Of a stretch of 64,000 bases of DNA, positions 26,533 to 34,722 are shown in pieces. Origin of the DNA: Sporosarcina pasteurii (GTDB lineage: Bacteria > Bacillota > Bacilli > Bacillales_A > Planococcaceae). The position numbers and the translations under genes were made by a program. Under the pieces are notes generated by a model that was given only the letters and a program-made list of their open reading frames with translations, was not told where the DNA came from and searched no databases. Position 1 is the stretch's first letter. Each line of letters opens with the position of its first letter. The DNA is taken from assembly GCF_041295575.1 (NCBI RefSeq), contig NZ_CP160452.1:372001-436000 (forward strand), read 5' to 3'.

Positions 26533-26882
26533 AAAGTTATTTAGAAGCGCAAAAGTTAAGTGATTTTAAATGGTATGAAGGTGCAATTCCGCCGATTGGC
26601 AGCAGTCCTGTCGTCGTTTCAGGTATAGAAGACTGGTTGCGGTGTGCTGGTTTAGGTGAGGAAGAAGCAATTCAAGTTGTGATGAATTCATTAGAAAACC
26701 GTTCGGCAATCGTCATTTTAACAGATATTGGCCGCGGGATTGTGCCAATCGATAAGAAGGAGCGGCAACTACGAGACAGTTGCGGGCGATTGTATCAGAA
26801 ACTCGTTGTGGAAGCAGAAGAAGTCATACAAGTTTGGTATGGGATTCCAAAAAAGATAAAAGGAAGGGGAAATGGAAGATGA
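26484..26882 (+). CDS. Short CobU-like paralogue with altered P-loop
   Basis: A 132-residue protein. The start VVIGGAHNGKRAY resembles the CobU P-loop but has Arg where Ser/Thr follows the Lys. The C-terminal half keeps the CobU pattern: DIGRGIVPIDKKERQLRDSC and GRLYQKLVVEAEEVIQVWYGIPKKIK. The middle of CobU, including the guanylylated His, is missing. Thus it is probably not an independent bifunctional enzyme; it might complement the CobU at 23788, whose own C-terminal motif is divergent, or act in regulation. It overlaps cobC by 49 bases and pduO by 4. Confidence 0.75.
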   Translation: MRVVIGGAHNGKRAYVKSYLEAQKLSDFKWYEGAIPPIGSSPVVVSGIEDWLRCAGLGEEEAIQVVMNSLENRSAIVILTDIGRGIVPIDKKERQLRDSCGRLYQKLVVEAEEVIQVWYGIPKKIKGRGNGR

Positions 26883-27463
26883 AAATTTATACGAAAACAG
26901 GGGATAAAGGAAAGACAAGTTTAATAGGGGGGCGCGTTAGCAAAGATAGTTTACGCGTAGAAGCTTACGGCACGATGGATGAACTGAATTCATTTGTCGG
27001 AAAAGCAATGACAGAACTGGATACAGAGACTTTTAAAGACATGCTAGAAGATCTCGAAGCGATACAAAATGAATTATTCGACGGTGGCGGGGATTTATCG
27101 AACGTGATGAAAGAGCGTCATTATAAACTAACAGAAGCGTCAATTGAAGTATTGGAAAAGCGTATCGACGAGTTGATGGATGAAGCGCCGCCGCTTGAAA
27201 AGTTTATTTTACCTGGAGGTTCACCAGCATCGGCGACATTGCATATTGCGAGAACAGTGGCGAGACGTGCGGAACGTCGAACAGTCACGTTAATGAATGA
27301 GGAAGAAGATGTACCAACAGTTGTCGTTCGTTATTTAAACCGCTTATCCGATTATTTATTCGTCGCGGCACGTATTGTGAATGCCCGTTTACAAGTCCCA
27401 GATAATGAATATGTTCGAAGTGCCAAAGTGTTTCGTACAAATGATAAGAAAAAAGGTGAATAA
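26879..27463 (+). CDS. PduO-type cob(I)alamin adenosyltransferase
   Basis: A 194-residue ATP:cob(I)alamin adenosyltransferase. The N-terminal KIYTKTGDKGKTSLIGGRV (ATP loop), AYGTMDELNSFVG (about 32-44) and C-terminal helix RTVARRAERRTV ... YLNRLSDYLFVAAR are diagnostic. It forms the Co-C5' bond of adenosylcobalamin or adenosylcobinamide, supplying both the salvage steps (which work on adenosylated corrinoids) and IcmF. The ATG at 26879 overlaps the previous stop (ATGA). Equivalent to B. subtilis YvqK, also next to the corrinoid transporter genes. Confidence 0.93.
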   Translation: MKIYTKTGDKGKTSLIGGRVSKDSLRVEAYGTMDELNSFVGKAMTELDTETFKDMLEDLEAIQNELFDGGGDLSNVMKERHYKLTEASIEVLEKRIDELMDEAPPLEKFILPGGSPASATLHIARTVARRAERRTVTLMNEEEDVPTVVVRYLNRLSDYLFVAARIVNARLQVPDNEYVRSAKVFRTNDKKKGE

Positions 27464-27466
27464 TTC

Positions 27467-27952
27467 GTGAGGCTGAAACAACTTACGTTAGCGGCGATGT
27501 TTGCGGCTTTATGTGCAATTGGTGGACTACTGAAAATCCCACTTGGCATTGGATCGACTGCGTTAGATTCAACTCCGGCATTAGTGGCATCGGCATTTTT
27601 ACCGCCAATCTATGCAGGAATGACGGCTTTAATCGGGCATAGTGCATCGGCTTTATACGCAGGTTTTCCGTTAGGTCCTTTTCATCTGCTGATTGCGCTT
27701 GAAATGTTAGCGATTATTTATGTTTTTGCACGTTTGCATCAGGCGAAGTATCAAGTTAGTAAATGGGTGTTTTTCATCGTCGCGAACGGTTTGCTTGCGC
27801 CGTTACCGTTTTACTTTCTCATTTCACCGAGTTTTTATGTTGGGATTGTGCCAGGAATTTTGATCGCCACGATTTTTAATGCAGTGATTGCAGCAGTTGT
27901 CCTGCCGGTTGTACAAAATGTTTGGCGCGAACGTCTCGGTGTTTTGCGATGA
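27467..27952 (+). CDS. cblT: ECF-type S component, probable alpha-ribazole transporter CblT
   Basis: A 161-residue integral membrane protein with about five helices and the small-residue-rich N-terminus LTLAAMFAALCAIGGLLKIP of energy-coupling-factor substrate-binding components. The GTG start has AAGGTGA 6 bases upstream. Substrate is inferred from context: it is followed with a 4-base overlap by a PurM-like kinase gene, the CblT-CblS pair described in Listeria and Geobacillus for taking up and phosphorylating alpha-ribazole, and no cobT is present. A cobalamin or precursor S component is the alternative. Confidence 0.7.
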   Translation: MRLKQLTLAAMFAALCAIGGLLKIPLGIGSTALDSTPALVASAFLPPIYAGMTALIGHSASALYAGFPLGPFHLLIALEMLAIIYVFARLHQAKYQVSKWVFFIVANGLLAPLPFYFLISPSFYVGIVPGILIATIFNAVIAAVVLPVVQNVWRERLGVLR

Positions 27953-28629
27953 GGAATGCGTTGTTGGTGGATGATAACATCATTGTCACAACGGATAATT
28001 CAGGCGGAATTGGTGAGAAAGAACAAGATATTGTCTCGGCAACGGATCGATTAACTGCGTATTATTCGGCCCGTGTTACGCTACTTGAACAGTGGGCGGC
28101 AAGAGCGGAACCGTTTACGACGCTCATTCATAATTTTAGTGGCCATGCAAGTTGGGCAAAGTATGTTCAAGGTGTAGAGGATTTATTTCAAGAAGCGGGG
28201 GTACCATGCCCGCAAATTAGCGGCAGTACGGAAACGAACATGGAACTCGTTCAATCGGCGATTGCTGTGACGATGATTGGGAAGCGGGAAGAGCGTGTTT
28301 CGATGCCAGATGGACAATGGTTTACTTATGGAACACCACTTGTCGGCGAAGAAGTCCTTGCCAATGCAGATGAAGTCGCGTCGATACGCCGAATTAGGCA
28401 AGCGTTGGATCATCAAATAATTAATCGAGTATGGCCGGTAGGGTCCCAGGGAATTTTGTATGAAGTACGTCGCGTGATGAACGATGATGACTTGAAAGTT
28501 GAGTCTGAATTGGATATACGCAAAACGGCAGGTCCGTCTACGGTTGTCCTAGTTGAACTTCCATTGGAGAAAAGAGTGGCCGCGGAAAAGTTATTTGGGA
28601 ATTTATTACGAGAAATTGATTTTGAATAA
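27949..28629 (+). CDS. cblS: PurM/AIR-synthase-like protein, probable alpha-ribazole kinase CblS
   Basis: A 226-residue protein whose N-terminus (NALLVDDNIIVTTDNSGGIG, about 3-22) resembles the nucleotide/metal strand of the PurM superfamily, followed by YYSARVTLLEQW and a later GSTETNMELVQSAIAVTMIG segment. CblS phosphorylates alpha-ribazole to alpha-ribazole-5'-phosphate, the CobS substrate, bypassing CobT. Assignment rests on the fold hint plus position as last gene of the riboswitch-controlled operon after the CblT-like gene. The ATG at 27949 overlaps the previous stop (ATGA). Confidence 0.68.
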   Translation: MRNALLVDDNIIVTTDNSGGIGEKEQDIVSATDRLTAYYSARVTLLEQWAARAEPFTTLIHNFSGHASWAKYVQGVEDLFQEAGVPCPQISGSTETNMELVQSAIAVTMIGKREERVSMPDGQWFTYGTPLVGEEVLANADEVASIRRIRQALDHQIINRVWPVGSQGILYEVRRVMNDDDLKVESELDIRKTAGPSTVVLVELPLEKRVAAEKLFGNLLREIDFE

Positions 28630-28634
28630 ATGAG

Positions 28635-28672
28635 AAAGTCGTTTTCATGATTGCGGATGAAAACGGCTTTTT
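28635..28672 (+). terminator. Terminator of the cobalamin operon
   Basis: AAAGTCGTTTTCAT (28635-28648) pairs with ATGAAAACGGCTTT (28657-28670, one G-T pair) around an 8-base loop and ends in a T run. Confidence 0.85.
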
Positions 28673-28682
28673 GGTATGGGGG

Positions 28683-28780
28683 GAATTGCTCCCATGCGCG
28701 AACTCCTCTCTCTCGGTCATTCGAATTCCAATCCCGCCGTGTTGAACTCCGCTCTTTCAGATTTGAATCCCGCCCCCCAA
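28683..28780. repeat. Degenerate 21-bp tandem array, copy C (core GAAYTCCNCYC)
   Basis: Unit starts GAATTG (28683), GAACTC (28700), GAATTC (28723), GAACTC (28744) and GAATCC (28765) are spaced 17, 23, 21 and 21 bases. The core matches the arrays at 13274 and 17765. It lies between the cobalamin-operon terminator and the fadF promoter. Confidence 0.6.
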
Positions 28781-28837
28781 TTAACCCATTTAAAACCTCT
28801 GAATTAAATGAATAATAAAGAAAAAACAAAAAACTAG

Positions 28838-28866
28838 TTGACTGAATGCTCATTCATAAATATACT
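28838..28866 (+). promoter_or_regulatory. fadF promoter with FadR-type operator in the spacer
   Basis: TTGACT (28838-28843), an exact 17-bp spacer and TATACT (28861-28866). The spacer contains the palindrome TGAATGCTCATTCA (28843-28856), which resembles the operator of B. subtilis FadR. A repressor bound there would block RNA polymerase. A second site of like geometry lies at 31208-31221 and a TetR gene at 35875. Confidence 0.75.
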
Positions 28867-28942
28867 GAAAATAGAGTATCGACAGAAGAGTTTTTATCTA
28901 ATAAACTATTCGTAACGTTAAAACAAGGAAGGGGAGAGGAAA

Positions 28943-31090
28943 TTGAATCCATTACTAGTCGTTAACTGGATTTTGTTTCTAGGAGTGACGGCGTACGCCC
29001 TTGCGCTTTTTACCTATTTGATAAGGACAAGAATACAATTTATTAAACTAGGTCGAAAAGAAGAGTTTGATGAAAGCGTAAAGGAACGTCTGCGCAACAT
29101 TTGGGTGTATGTGTTCGGGCAAAAGAAGCTATTAAAAGATAAGAAAAGTGGAATCATTCACGTCCTATTTTTCTACGGTTTTATTCTCGTTCAATTTGGG
29201 GCAATTGATTTAATCTGGAAAGGGTTAAAACCGGGTTCCCACTTACCGTTTGGACCAGTATACGGAGCATTTACGTTTTTCCAAGAAATCGTCGTACTCA
29301 CAATTTTGGTGGCGGCCGTCTGGGCGTTCCATCGTCGCTATGTTGAGAAGCTTGTCCGACTCAAAAGGGGTTGGCAGTCGGGACTTGTGCTGATTTTCAT
29401 TGGTGGATTAATGTTATCAACACTTTTATCTAACGGGATGAATCTAATCTGGCAAGGCAATGGCTTAACTTGGACGGAGCCAGTCGCATCAACCATCGCA
29501 GCCGTTTTCAGCTTTTTACCTGAAGTAGGCGCAGCGACAATATTTTTCGTAGGCTGGTGGGTACACTTACTCATCCTACTCACATTCCTCATTTACGTGC
29601 CGCAGTCTAAACATGCGCACTTAATTGCAGGGCCTGTCAATACGTATTTTCACCGTCTGGACAATGCGGGGACATTGAAGCCAATCGATTTCTCGGTAAT
29701 GGAAGAGATGGATGAAGACGATGAAATGCCAGCGCTTGGTGTTGGGAAGATTACAGATTTTACACAACTTCAAATGATTGATTTTTACGCTTGTGTTGAA
29801 TGCGGGCGTTGTACGAATATGTGTCCAGCAGCAGGGACAGGAAAAATGCTGTCACCGATGGACTTAATTACAAAACTTCGTGACCATTTAACAAATCATG
29901 GTGCACTTGTCACAAAGCAACAACCTTGGGTGCCTACACCAATGTTTAAGCAATCACCAGGAAACCAAATTGCCTTAGCAGCTGGTGCTGAAGGTGCAGT
30001 GATAGAGGATATTTATAGCCCATCCCTTATCGGTGATGTCATTACAGAAGAAGAGATTTGGGCTTGTACGACATGTCGTAACTGTGAAGACCAATGTCCG
30101 GTTATGAACGAACATGTTGATAAAATTATTGATCTTCGTCGTCATCTCGTTATGACGGAAGGAAAGATGGATCCAGATGCACAGCGCGCAATGACAAATA
30201 TTGAGCGTCAAGGAAATCCATGGGGACTCAACCGTAGGGAAAAGGAAAACTGGAGAGATGCACGTCCGGATTTACATATTCCAACGGTTAAAGAAGTGAA
30301 AAAAGCTGGCGAAGAATTCGAATACCTATTTTGGGTCGGTTCAATGGGTGCTTTTGATAATCGCTCACAAAAAATCGCATTATCATTTGCGCATCTAATG
30401 AATGAAGCGGGCATCAAATTCGCGATTTTAGGAAATAAAGAGAAAAACTCTGGAGATACACCGAGAAGACTTGGAAACGAGTTTTTATTCCAAGAACTGG
30501 CGGAATCAAATATTAAAGAGTTTGAAAAAGCAGGAGTCACGAAGATTGTTACTGTTGACCCGCATGCATACAATATCTTCAAAAATGAATACCCTGATTT
30601 TGGTTTTGAAGCAGAAGTCATTCACCACACGGAAATGTTGTATGACCTAGTGAAAGATGGCGTATTAAAACCAGAACATGAAATTAACGAAACGATTACA
30701 TTCCATGACTCTTGTTACTTAGGTCGTTACAACGAAGTTTATGACCCGCCGCGTGAAATTTTGAAAGCGATTCCGGGCGTGGAATTAATCGAGATGAAGC
30801 GAAACCGCGAAGATGGCATGTGCTGTGGAGCGGGCGGAGGACTCATGTGGATGGAAGAAGATACAGGTCACCGCGTCAACGTTGCACGTACAGAACAGGC
30901 ACTCGAAGTAAGTCCAGGCATTATTTCTTCGGGATGTCCATATTGTTTAACGATGTTGTCAGATGGAACGAAAGCAGTTGAAGTTGAAGACAAAGTCGGA
31001 ACATATGATATCGCGGAATTACTTGAACGTTCGATTTTTGGAGAAGACTTCGAGCCGGCGGTAGAAGAGGTTGAAACAGTTTCACAATAA
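28943..31090 (+). CDS. fadF: Iron-sulfur heterodisulfide-reductase-like protein of acyl-CoA oxidation (FadF/YwjF)
   Basis: A 715-residue membrane iron-sulfur protein. The N-terminal 230 residues hold five or six helices of a NarI-like cytochrome type, then two 4Fe-4S motifs (CVECGRCTNMCPA near 290 and CTTCRNCEDQCPV near 380), and two CCG domains (HDSCYLGRYNEVYDPP; GMCCGAGGGLMW; SSGCPYCL). It is thought to pass electrons from acyl-CoA dehydrogenases/ETF to the quinone pool. The TTG start is set by GGGGAG 6 bases upstream. In B. subtilis ywjF also lies beside acdA and rpoE. Confidence 0.88.
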   Translation: MNPLLVVNWILFLGVTAYALALFTYLIRTRIQFIKLGRKEEFDESVKERLRNIWVYVFGQKKLLKDKKSGIIHVLFFYGFILVQFGAIDLIWKGLKPGSHLPFGPVYGAFTFFQEIVVLTILVAAVWAFHRRYVEKLVRLKRGWQSGLVLIFIGGLMLSTLLSNGMNLIWQGNGLTWTEPVASTIAAVFSFLPEVGAATIFFVGWWVHLLILLTFLIYVPQSKHAHLIAGPVNTYFHRLDNAGTLKPIDFSVMEEMDEDDEMPALGVGKITDFTQLQMIDFYACVECGRCTNMCPAAGTGKMLSPMDLITKLRDHLTNHGALVTKQQPWVPTPMFKQSPGNQIALAAGAEGAVIEDIYSPSLIGDVITEEEIWACTTCRNCEDQCPVMNEHVDKIIDLRRHLVMTEGKMDPDAQRAMTNIERQGNPWGLNRREKENWRDARPDLHIPTVKEVKKAGEEFEYLFWVGSMGAFDNRSQKIALSFAHLMNEAGIKFAILGNKEKNSGDTPRRLGNEFLFQELAESNIKEFEKAGVTKIVTVDPHAYNIFKNEYPDFGFEAEVIHHTEMLYDLVKDGVLKPEHEINETITFHDSCYLGRYNEVYDPPREILKAIPGVELIEMKRNREDGMCCGAGGGLMWMEEDTGHRVNVARTEQALEVSPGIISSGCPYCLTMLSDGTKAVEVEDKVGTYDIAELLERSIFGEDFEPAVEEVETVSQ

Positions 31091-31168
31091 AAACCAGATG
31101 TAAAATGTATTGCGACAATTTTTAATATAATATATACTGAATTTAATGAGAAAAGAAAGATTGGTAGA

Positions 31169-31194
31169 AAAGGGAGCCTGCAACTCCCTTTTTC
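31169..31194 (+). terminator. Terminator after fadF
   Basis: AGGGAG (31171-31176) pairs with CTCCCT (31184-31189) and is followed by Ts, with flanking A/T pairs. It separates fadF from the thiolase unit. Confidence 0.75.
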
Positions 31195-31207
31195 CTACAA
31201 TGGGTAT

Positions 31208-31221
31208 TGAGCGAGCGTTCA
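31208..31221. promoter_or_regulatory. Second FadR-type operator, before the thiolase gene
   Basis: TGAGCGAGCGTTCA is a 14-bp imperfect palindrome with the same TGA-nnG...Cnn-TCA geometry as the site at 28843-28856. It lies 57 bp upstream of the thiolase start, over a possible TTGAGC -35 box. Confidence 0.6.
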
Positions 31222-31277
31222 GTCGCATATCGTAACTTATAAATGAAAACGCTATCAAGGTGAAGGGAGAGAAACAC

Positions 31278-32471
31278 ATGAATAGAACAGTCATAGTAGA
31301 TGGGGCACGTACACCGTTTGGACGTTTTGGAGGTGCATTATCAACACTTTCCGCTAGTGATTTGGGGGGCGTAGCAATTAAAGAAGCATTATCCCGAGCT
31401 AGCGTCAAAAATGACGAGGTCGATGAAGTCATTATCGGTACTGTTTTACAAGCCGGGCAAGGACAAATTCCTTCGCGACAAGCCGCAACGAAAGCGGGTC
31501 TTCCTTGGAACGTAAAAACGGAAACGATTAATAAGGTTTGTGCTTCAGGCATGCGGAGCGTTACGCTGGGCGATCAATTGATTCGTCTTGGGGATGAAGA
31601 AGTCATCGTTGCGGGCGGAATGGAGTCCATGTCAAATGCGCCTTATTATTTACCGAAAGGCCGATTTGGTTTGAAGATGGGGGATGCGCCATTAGTTGAC
31701 GGGATGATTTACGATGGCTTATCTTGTGCATTTTCGCCGGACCGTGTCCATATGGGGACGTACGGAAACGAAACGGCAGATGCGTATACATTAACACGTG
31801 AGCAGCAAGATGAATGGGCTTTACGTAGTCACAAACTTGCAGTTGCAGCGATTGATGAAGGACTGATTGAACAAGAAATTGTCGCAGTTGAAATTCCACA
31901 GCGTAAAGGCGATCCAGTCGTAGTGGATGTTGACGAAGCGCCTAGACGGGATACCTCTCTTGAAGTACTCGCTAAGCTACGTCCGGCTTTTGGAAAAGAC
32001 GGCACGATTACAGCTGGAAATGCGCCGGGTGTCAATGACGGAGCGTGTGCACTTGTTTTGATGAATGAAGAGCGCGCTAAGAAAGAAGGTAAGACACCAC
32101 TCGCTTACATTGTTGGGCATGCGGAAGTGGCAATCGAACCTAAAAACTTCCCACAAACACCTGGATTAGTCATTAATAAACTTCTTGAGAAAACTGGGAA
32201 ATCATTAGAGGAAATAGATTTATTCGAAATTAACGAAGCATTTGCGGCAGTTGCTCTTGCCAGCTCTCAAATTGCGAAATTAGACGCAAATAAAGTGAAT
32301 GTTAACGGTGGTGCGGTTGCACTTGGTCATCCAATCGGTGCAAGTGGTGCCCGAATTATTTTAACACTCGCGTATGAGTTAAAACGTCGTGGTGGGGGCA
32401 TTGGCATTGCGTCGATTTGCTCCGGGGGCGGCCAAGGCGATGCGATTATGATTGAAGTACCAAAAAATTAA
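31278..32471 (+). CDS. Acetyl-CoA C-acetyltransferase (thiolase)
   Basis: A 397-residue thiolase with all catalytic parts: the nucleophilic Cys in [11 protein letters not shown] (about residue 88), NEAFA, the His in [10 protein letters not shown] (about 350) and the second Cys in CSGGGQGDA (about 380). It cleaves acetoacetyl-CoA (or longer 3-ketoacyl-CoA) to acetyl-CoA. The ATG at 31278 is used; a GTG six codons earlier overlaps the AGGGAG site. First gene of a five-gene unit with a dehydrogenase, two acyl-CoA dehydrogenases and a TetR regulator. Confidence 0.92.
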   Translation: MNRTVIVDGARTPFGRFGGALSTLSASDLGGVAIKEALSRASVKNDEVDEVIIGTVLQAGQGQIPSRQAATKAGLPWNVKTETINKVCASGMRSVTLGDQLIRLGDEEVIVAGGMESMSNAPYYLPKGRFGLKMGDAPLVDGMIYDGLSCAFSPDRVHMGTYGNETADAYTLTREQQDEWALRSHKLAVAAIDEGLIEQEIVAVEIPQRKGDPVVVDVDEAPRRDTSLEVLAKLRPAFGKDGTITAGNAPGVNDGACALVLMNEERAKKEGKTPLAYIVGHAEVAIEPKNFPQTPGLVINKLLEKTGKSLEEIDLFEINEAFAAVALASSQIAKLDANKVNVNGGAVALGHPIGASGARIILTLAYELKRRGGGIGIASICSGGGQGDAIMIEVPKN

Positions 32472-32479
32472 AAGCTGAA

Positions 32480-32562
32480 ATGCCTGACCAGCGCTGGTGA
32501 CTTTAAGAGAAAGCGTCTTTTGCTTTTCTCTTAAAGTTGAAGCGCATCGAGCAGCTAGGCAT
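32480..32562. repeat. 83-bp intergenic palindrome between thiolase and dehydrogenase genes
   Basis: Nested inverted repeats: ATGCCT (32480)/AGGCAT (32557), GCGCT (32491)/AGCGC (32541) and ACTTTAAGAGAAA (32500-32512)/TTTCTCTTAAAGT (32525-32537). No T run follows the outer stem, so it is not a standard terminator. Probably a mobile or structural intergenic repeat or an mRNA stem inside the operon. Confidence 0.65.
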
Positions 32563-32600
32563 GGAAGCTAGACAACAAGTGTGAGATGGGGGCGAACACA

Positions 32601-33452
32601 ATGGAAATTAAAAAAGTAATGGTGATCGGTGCCGGACAAATGGGCGGGGGAATTGCACAAGTATGTGCCCAGGCTGGTTATGATGTCATTTTAAATGATA
32701 TTCAAGAAGAATCTTTCAACAAAGGATTAGCGGTTATGACGAAAAATCTTGCCCGAAATGTTGAACGAGGCCGTATGTCTGAAGATGACAAGGAAGCCGT
32801 TCTCAATCGGATTACAATGTCGCTTGATTTATCAGATGCGAAAAATGCAGATATTGTGATCGAAGCAGCGGTTGAAAATATGGAAATAAAACGTTCAATC
32901 TTTGCGCAGCTAGATGAAATTGCGCCAGCACATACAATTCTCGCAACGAACACATCTTCATTGCCGATTACTGAAATTGCTGCGGCAACGAATCGACCTG
33001 AAAAAGTGATAGGCATGCACTTTATGAATCCTGTTCCAGTGATGAAACTGGTAGAAATTATTCGCGGACTCGCAACGGCAGATGAAGTGTATCAAGCGGT
33101 CGAGGATATGACGAATGCTTTATCAAAAGTACCTGTCGAGGTAAATGACTTTCCTGGATTCGTAGCAAACCGCGTATTAATGCCGATGATTAATGAGGCA
33201 GTATATACACTTTACGAAGGGGTAGCAACGAAGGAAGCAATTGATGAAGTGATGAAGTTGGGGATGAATCATCCGATGGGACCTCTTCAACTGGCAGACT
33301 TTATCGGACTCGATACATGCCTTTATATTATGGAAACATTACATGAAGGATTTGGCGACTCGAAATATCGTCCATGTCCACTACTCAGAAAATATGTGAA
33401 AGCAGGCTGGCTCGGCAAGAAATCTGGGCGTGGTTTTTACGAATACAACTAA
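32601..33452 (+). CDS. 3-hydroxybutyryl-CoA dehydrogenase
   Basis: A 283-residue NAD-dependent 3-hydroxyacyl-CoA dehydrogenase. The Rossmann loop GAGQMGGGIAQ is at residues 10-20, the catalytic His is in GMHFMNPVPVMKLVE (about 140), and the C-terminal 3HCDH helical domain ends GRGFYEYN. It oxidises 3-hydroxybutyryl-CoA to acetoacetyl-CoA, directly upstream of the thiolase step. The ATG at 32601 fits the family N-terminus (MEIKKVMVIGAG). Equivalent to MmgB of B. subtilis. Confidence 0.92.
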   Translation: MEIKKVMVIGAGQMGGGIAQVCAQAGYDVILNDIQEESFNKGLAVMTKNLARNVERGRMSEDDKEAVLNRITMSLDLSDAKNADIVIEAAVENMEIKRSIFAQLDEIAPAHTILATNTSSLPITEIAAATNRPEKVIGMHFMNPVPVMKLVEIIRGLATADEVYQAVEDMTNALSKVPVEVNDFPGFVANRVLMPMINEAVYTLYEGVATKEAIDEVMKLGMNHPMGPLQLADFIGLDTCLYIMETLHEGFGDSKYRPCPLLRKYVKAGWLGKKSGRGFYEYN

Positions 33453-33486
33453 GACCAATCTGGAATGTAAAAGGGGTTCGAGTGAA

Positions 33487-34623
33487 ATGGACTTACAACT
33501 TACGGGAGAACAACAAATGATGCGACAAATGGTTCGAGACTTTGCGAAAGCAGAAATCGAGCCATTTATTCCACAAATGGAAGCAGGCGAGTTCCCGCAT
33601 GACATTTTAAAGAAAATGGGGGAGCTTGGACTGATGGGGATGACAGTTCCAGAAGCGTACGGCGGCGCAAATATGGATTTCTTATCGTATATTTTAGCAA
33701 TTGAAGAATTGTCTAAAGTGAGCGCGGTTATGGGTGTGATTTTATCAGTTCACACTTCAGTAGCAATCAATCCCATTATGCAATTTGGGAATGAAGAACA
33801 AAAGAATCGCTATTTACCGAAAATGGCTAGCGGAGAGTATTTAGGTGCTTTTTGTCTAACAGAGTCCACATCGGGATCTGATGCGGGTTCTTTAAGAACA
33901 CGAGCAGTTAAAGAAGACGATGCTTACATATTAAATGGTTCGAAGATGTTTATTACAAATGGAGGGGAAGCAGACGTTTATATCGTTTTTGCTTCTACAG
34001 ATAGTGCTAAAAAAACATATGGCATCACAGCATTCATTGTCGATAAAGATACGCCTGGTTTAATCATCGGAAAAGATGAACAGAAAATGGGTTTACACGG
34101 TTCACGGACAGTAGAACTCGCATTTGAGAATATGCGTGTGCCGGCAGAGAATCGCTTAGGAGAAGAGGGAGAAGGCTTCAAAATCGCGATGGCCAACTTA
34201 GATGTCGGGCGAATTGGCATTGCCGCGCAAGCGCTTGGAATCGCGGGTGCATCCCTTGAAGCAGCGACTGCGTATGCAAAAGAACGAGAGCAATTTGGCA
34301 AACCAATTTCAGCGCAACAGGGGATTGGCTTTAAATTGGCAGATATGGCAACTGGGGTTGAGGCAGCCAAACTCCTCGTTTACCGCGCTGCTCTACTCAA
34401 GGAAGAAGGAAAACCATGTGGACAACAAGCTTCGATGGCCAAACTATTTGCTTCGAAAACAGCCGTTGATAATTCCATCGAAGCCATTCAAGTGTTTGGT
34501 GGTTATGGCTATACAGAGGATTATCCAGTTGAACGATATTTCCGTGATGCGAAAGTGACTGAAATCTATGAGGGTACGAGCGAAATTCAACGTATTGTGA
34601 TTTCTAAAAACTTGCTAAGGTGA
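33487..34623 (+). CDS. Acyl-CoA dehydrogenase (short/branched-chain type), first copy
   Basis: A 378-residue FAD-dependent acyl-CoA dehydrogenase. Typical parts are CLTESTSGSDAGSLRTRA (FAD/substrate loop, about 125-142), [15 protein letters not shown] and the catalytic Glu in TEIYEGTSEIQR near the C-terminus. It introduces the alpha-beta double bond of butyryl- or similar acyl-CoA, giving electrons to ETF. It is about 60 percent like the next gene by eye, so they are probably paralogues with different chain preferences. Synteny (ywjF-acd-rpoE) matches acdA, but which copy is the orthologue is unclear. Confidence 0.9.
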   Translation: MDLQLTGEQQMMRQMVRDFAKAEIEPFIPQMEAGEFPHDILKKMGELGLMGMTVPEAYGGANMDFLSYILAIEELSKVSAVMGVILSVHTSVAINPIMQFGNEEQKNRYLPKMASGEYLGAFCLTESTSGSDAGSLRTRAVKEDDAYILNGSKMFITNGGEADVYIVFASTDSAKKTYGITAFIVDKDTPGLIIGKDEQKMGLHGSRTVELAFENMRVPAENRLGEEGEGFKIAMANLDVGRIGIAAQALGIAGASLEAATAYAKEREQFGKPISAQQGIGFKLADMATGVEAAKLLVYRAALLKEEGKPCGQQASMAKLFASKTAVDNSIEAIQVFGGYGYTEDYPVERYFRDAKVTEIYEGTSEIQRIVISKNLLR

Positions 34624-34722
34624 TAGTCACCCACACAATTCGTTATTAATTCATAATATTTAAAATTGTTTAGAGGTCGTGTGAGTGACTGGCGCCAAAA
34701 CAATCATAAGGTGGGGGAAGAA

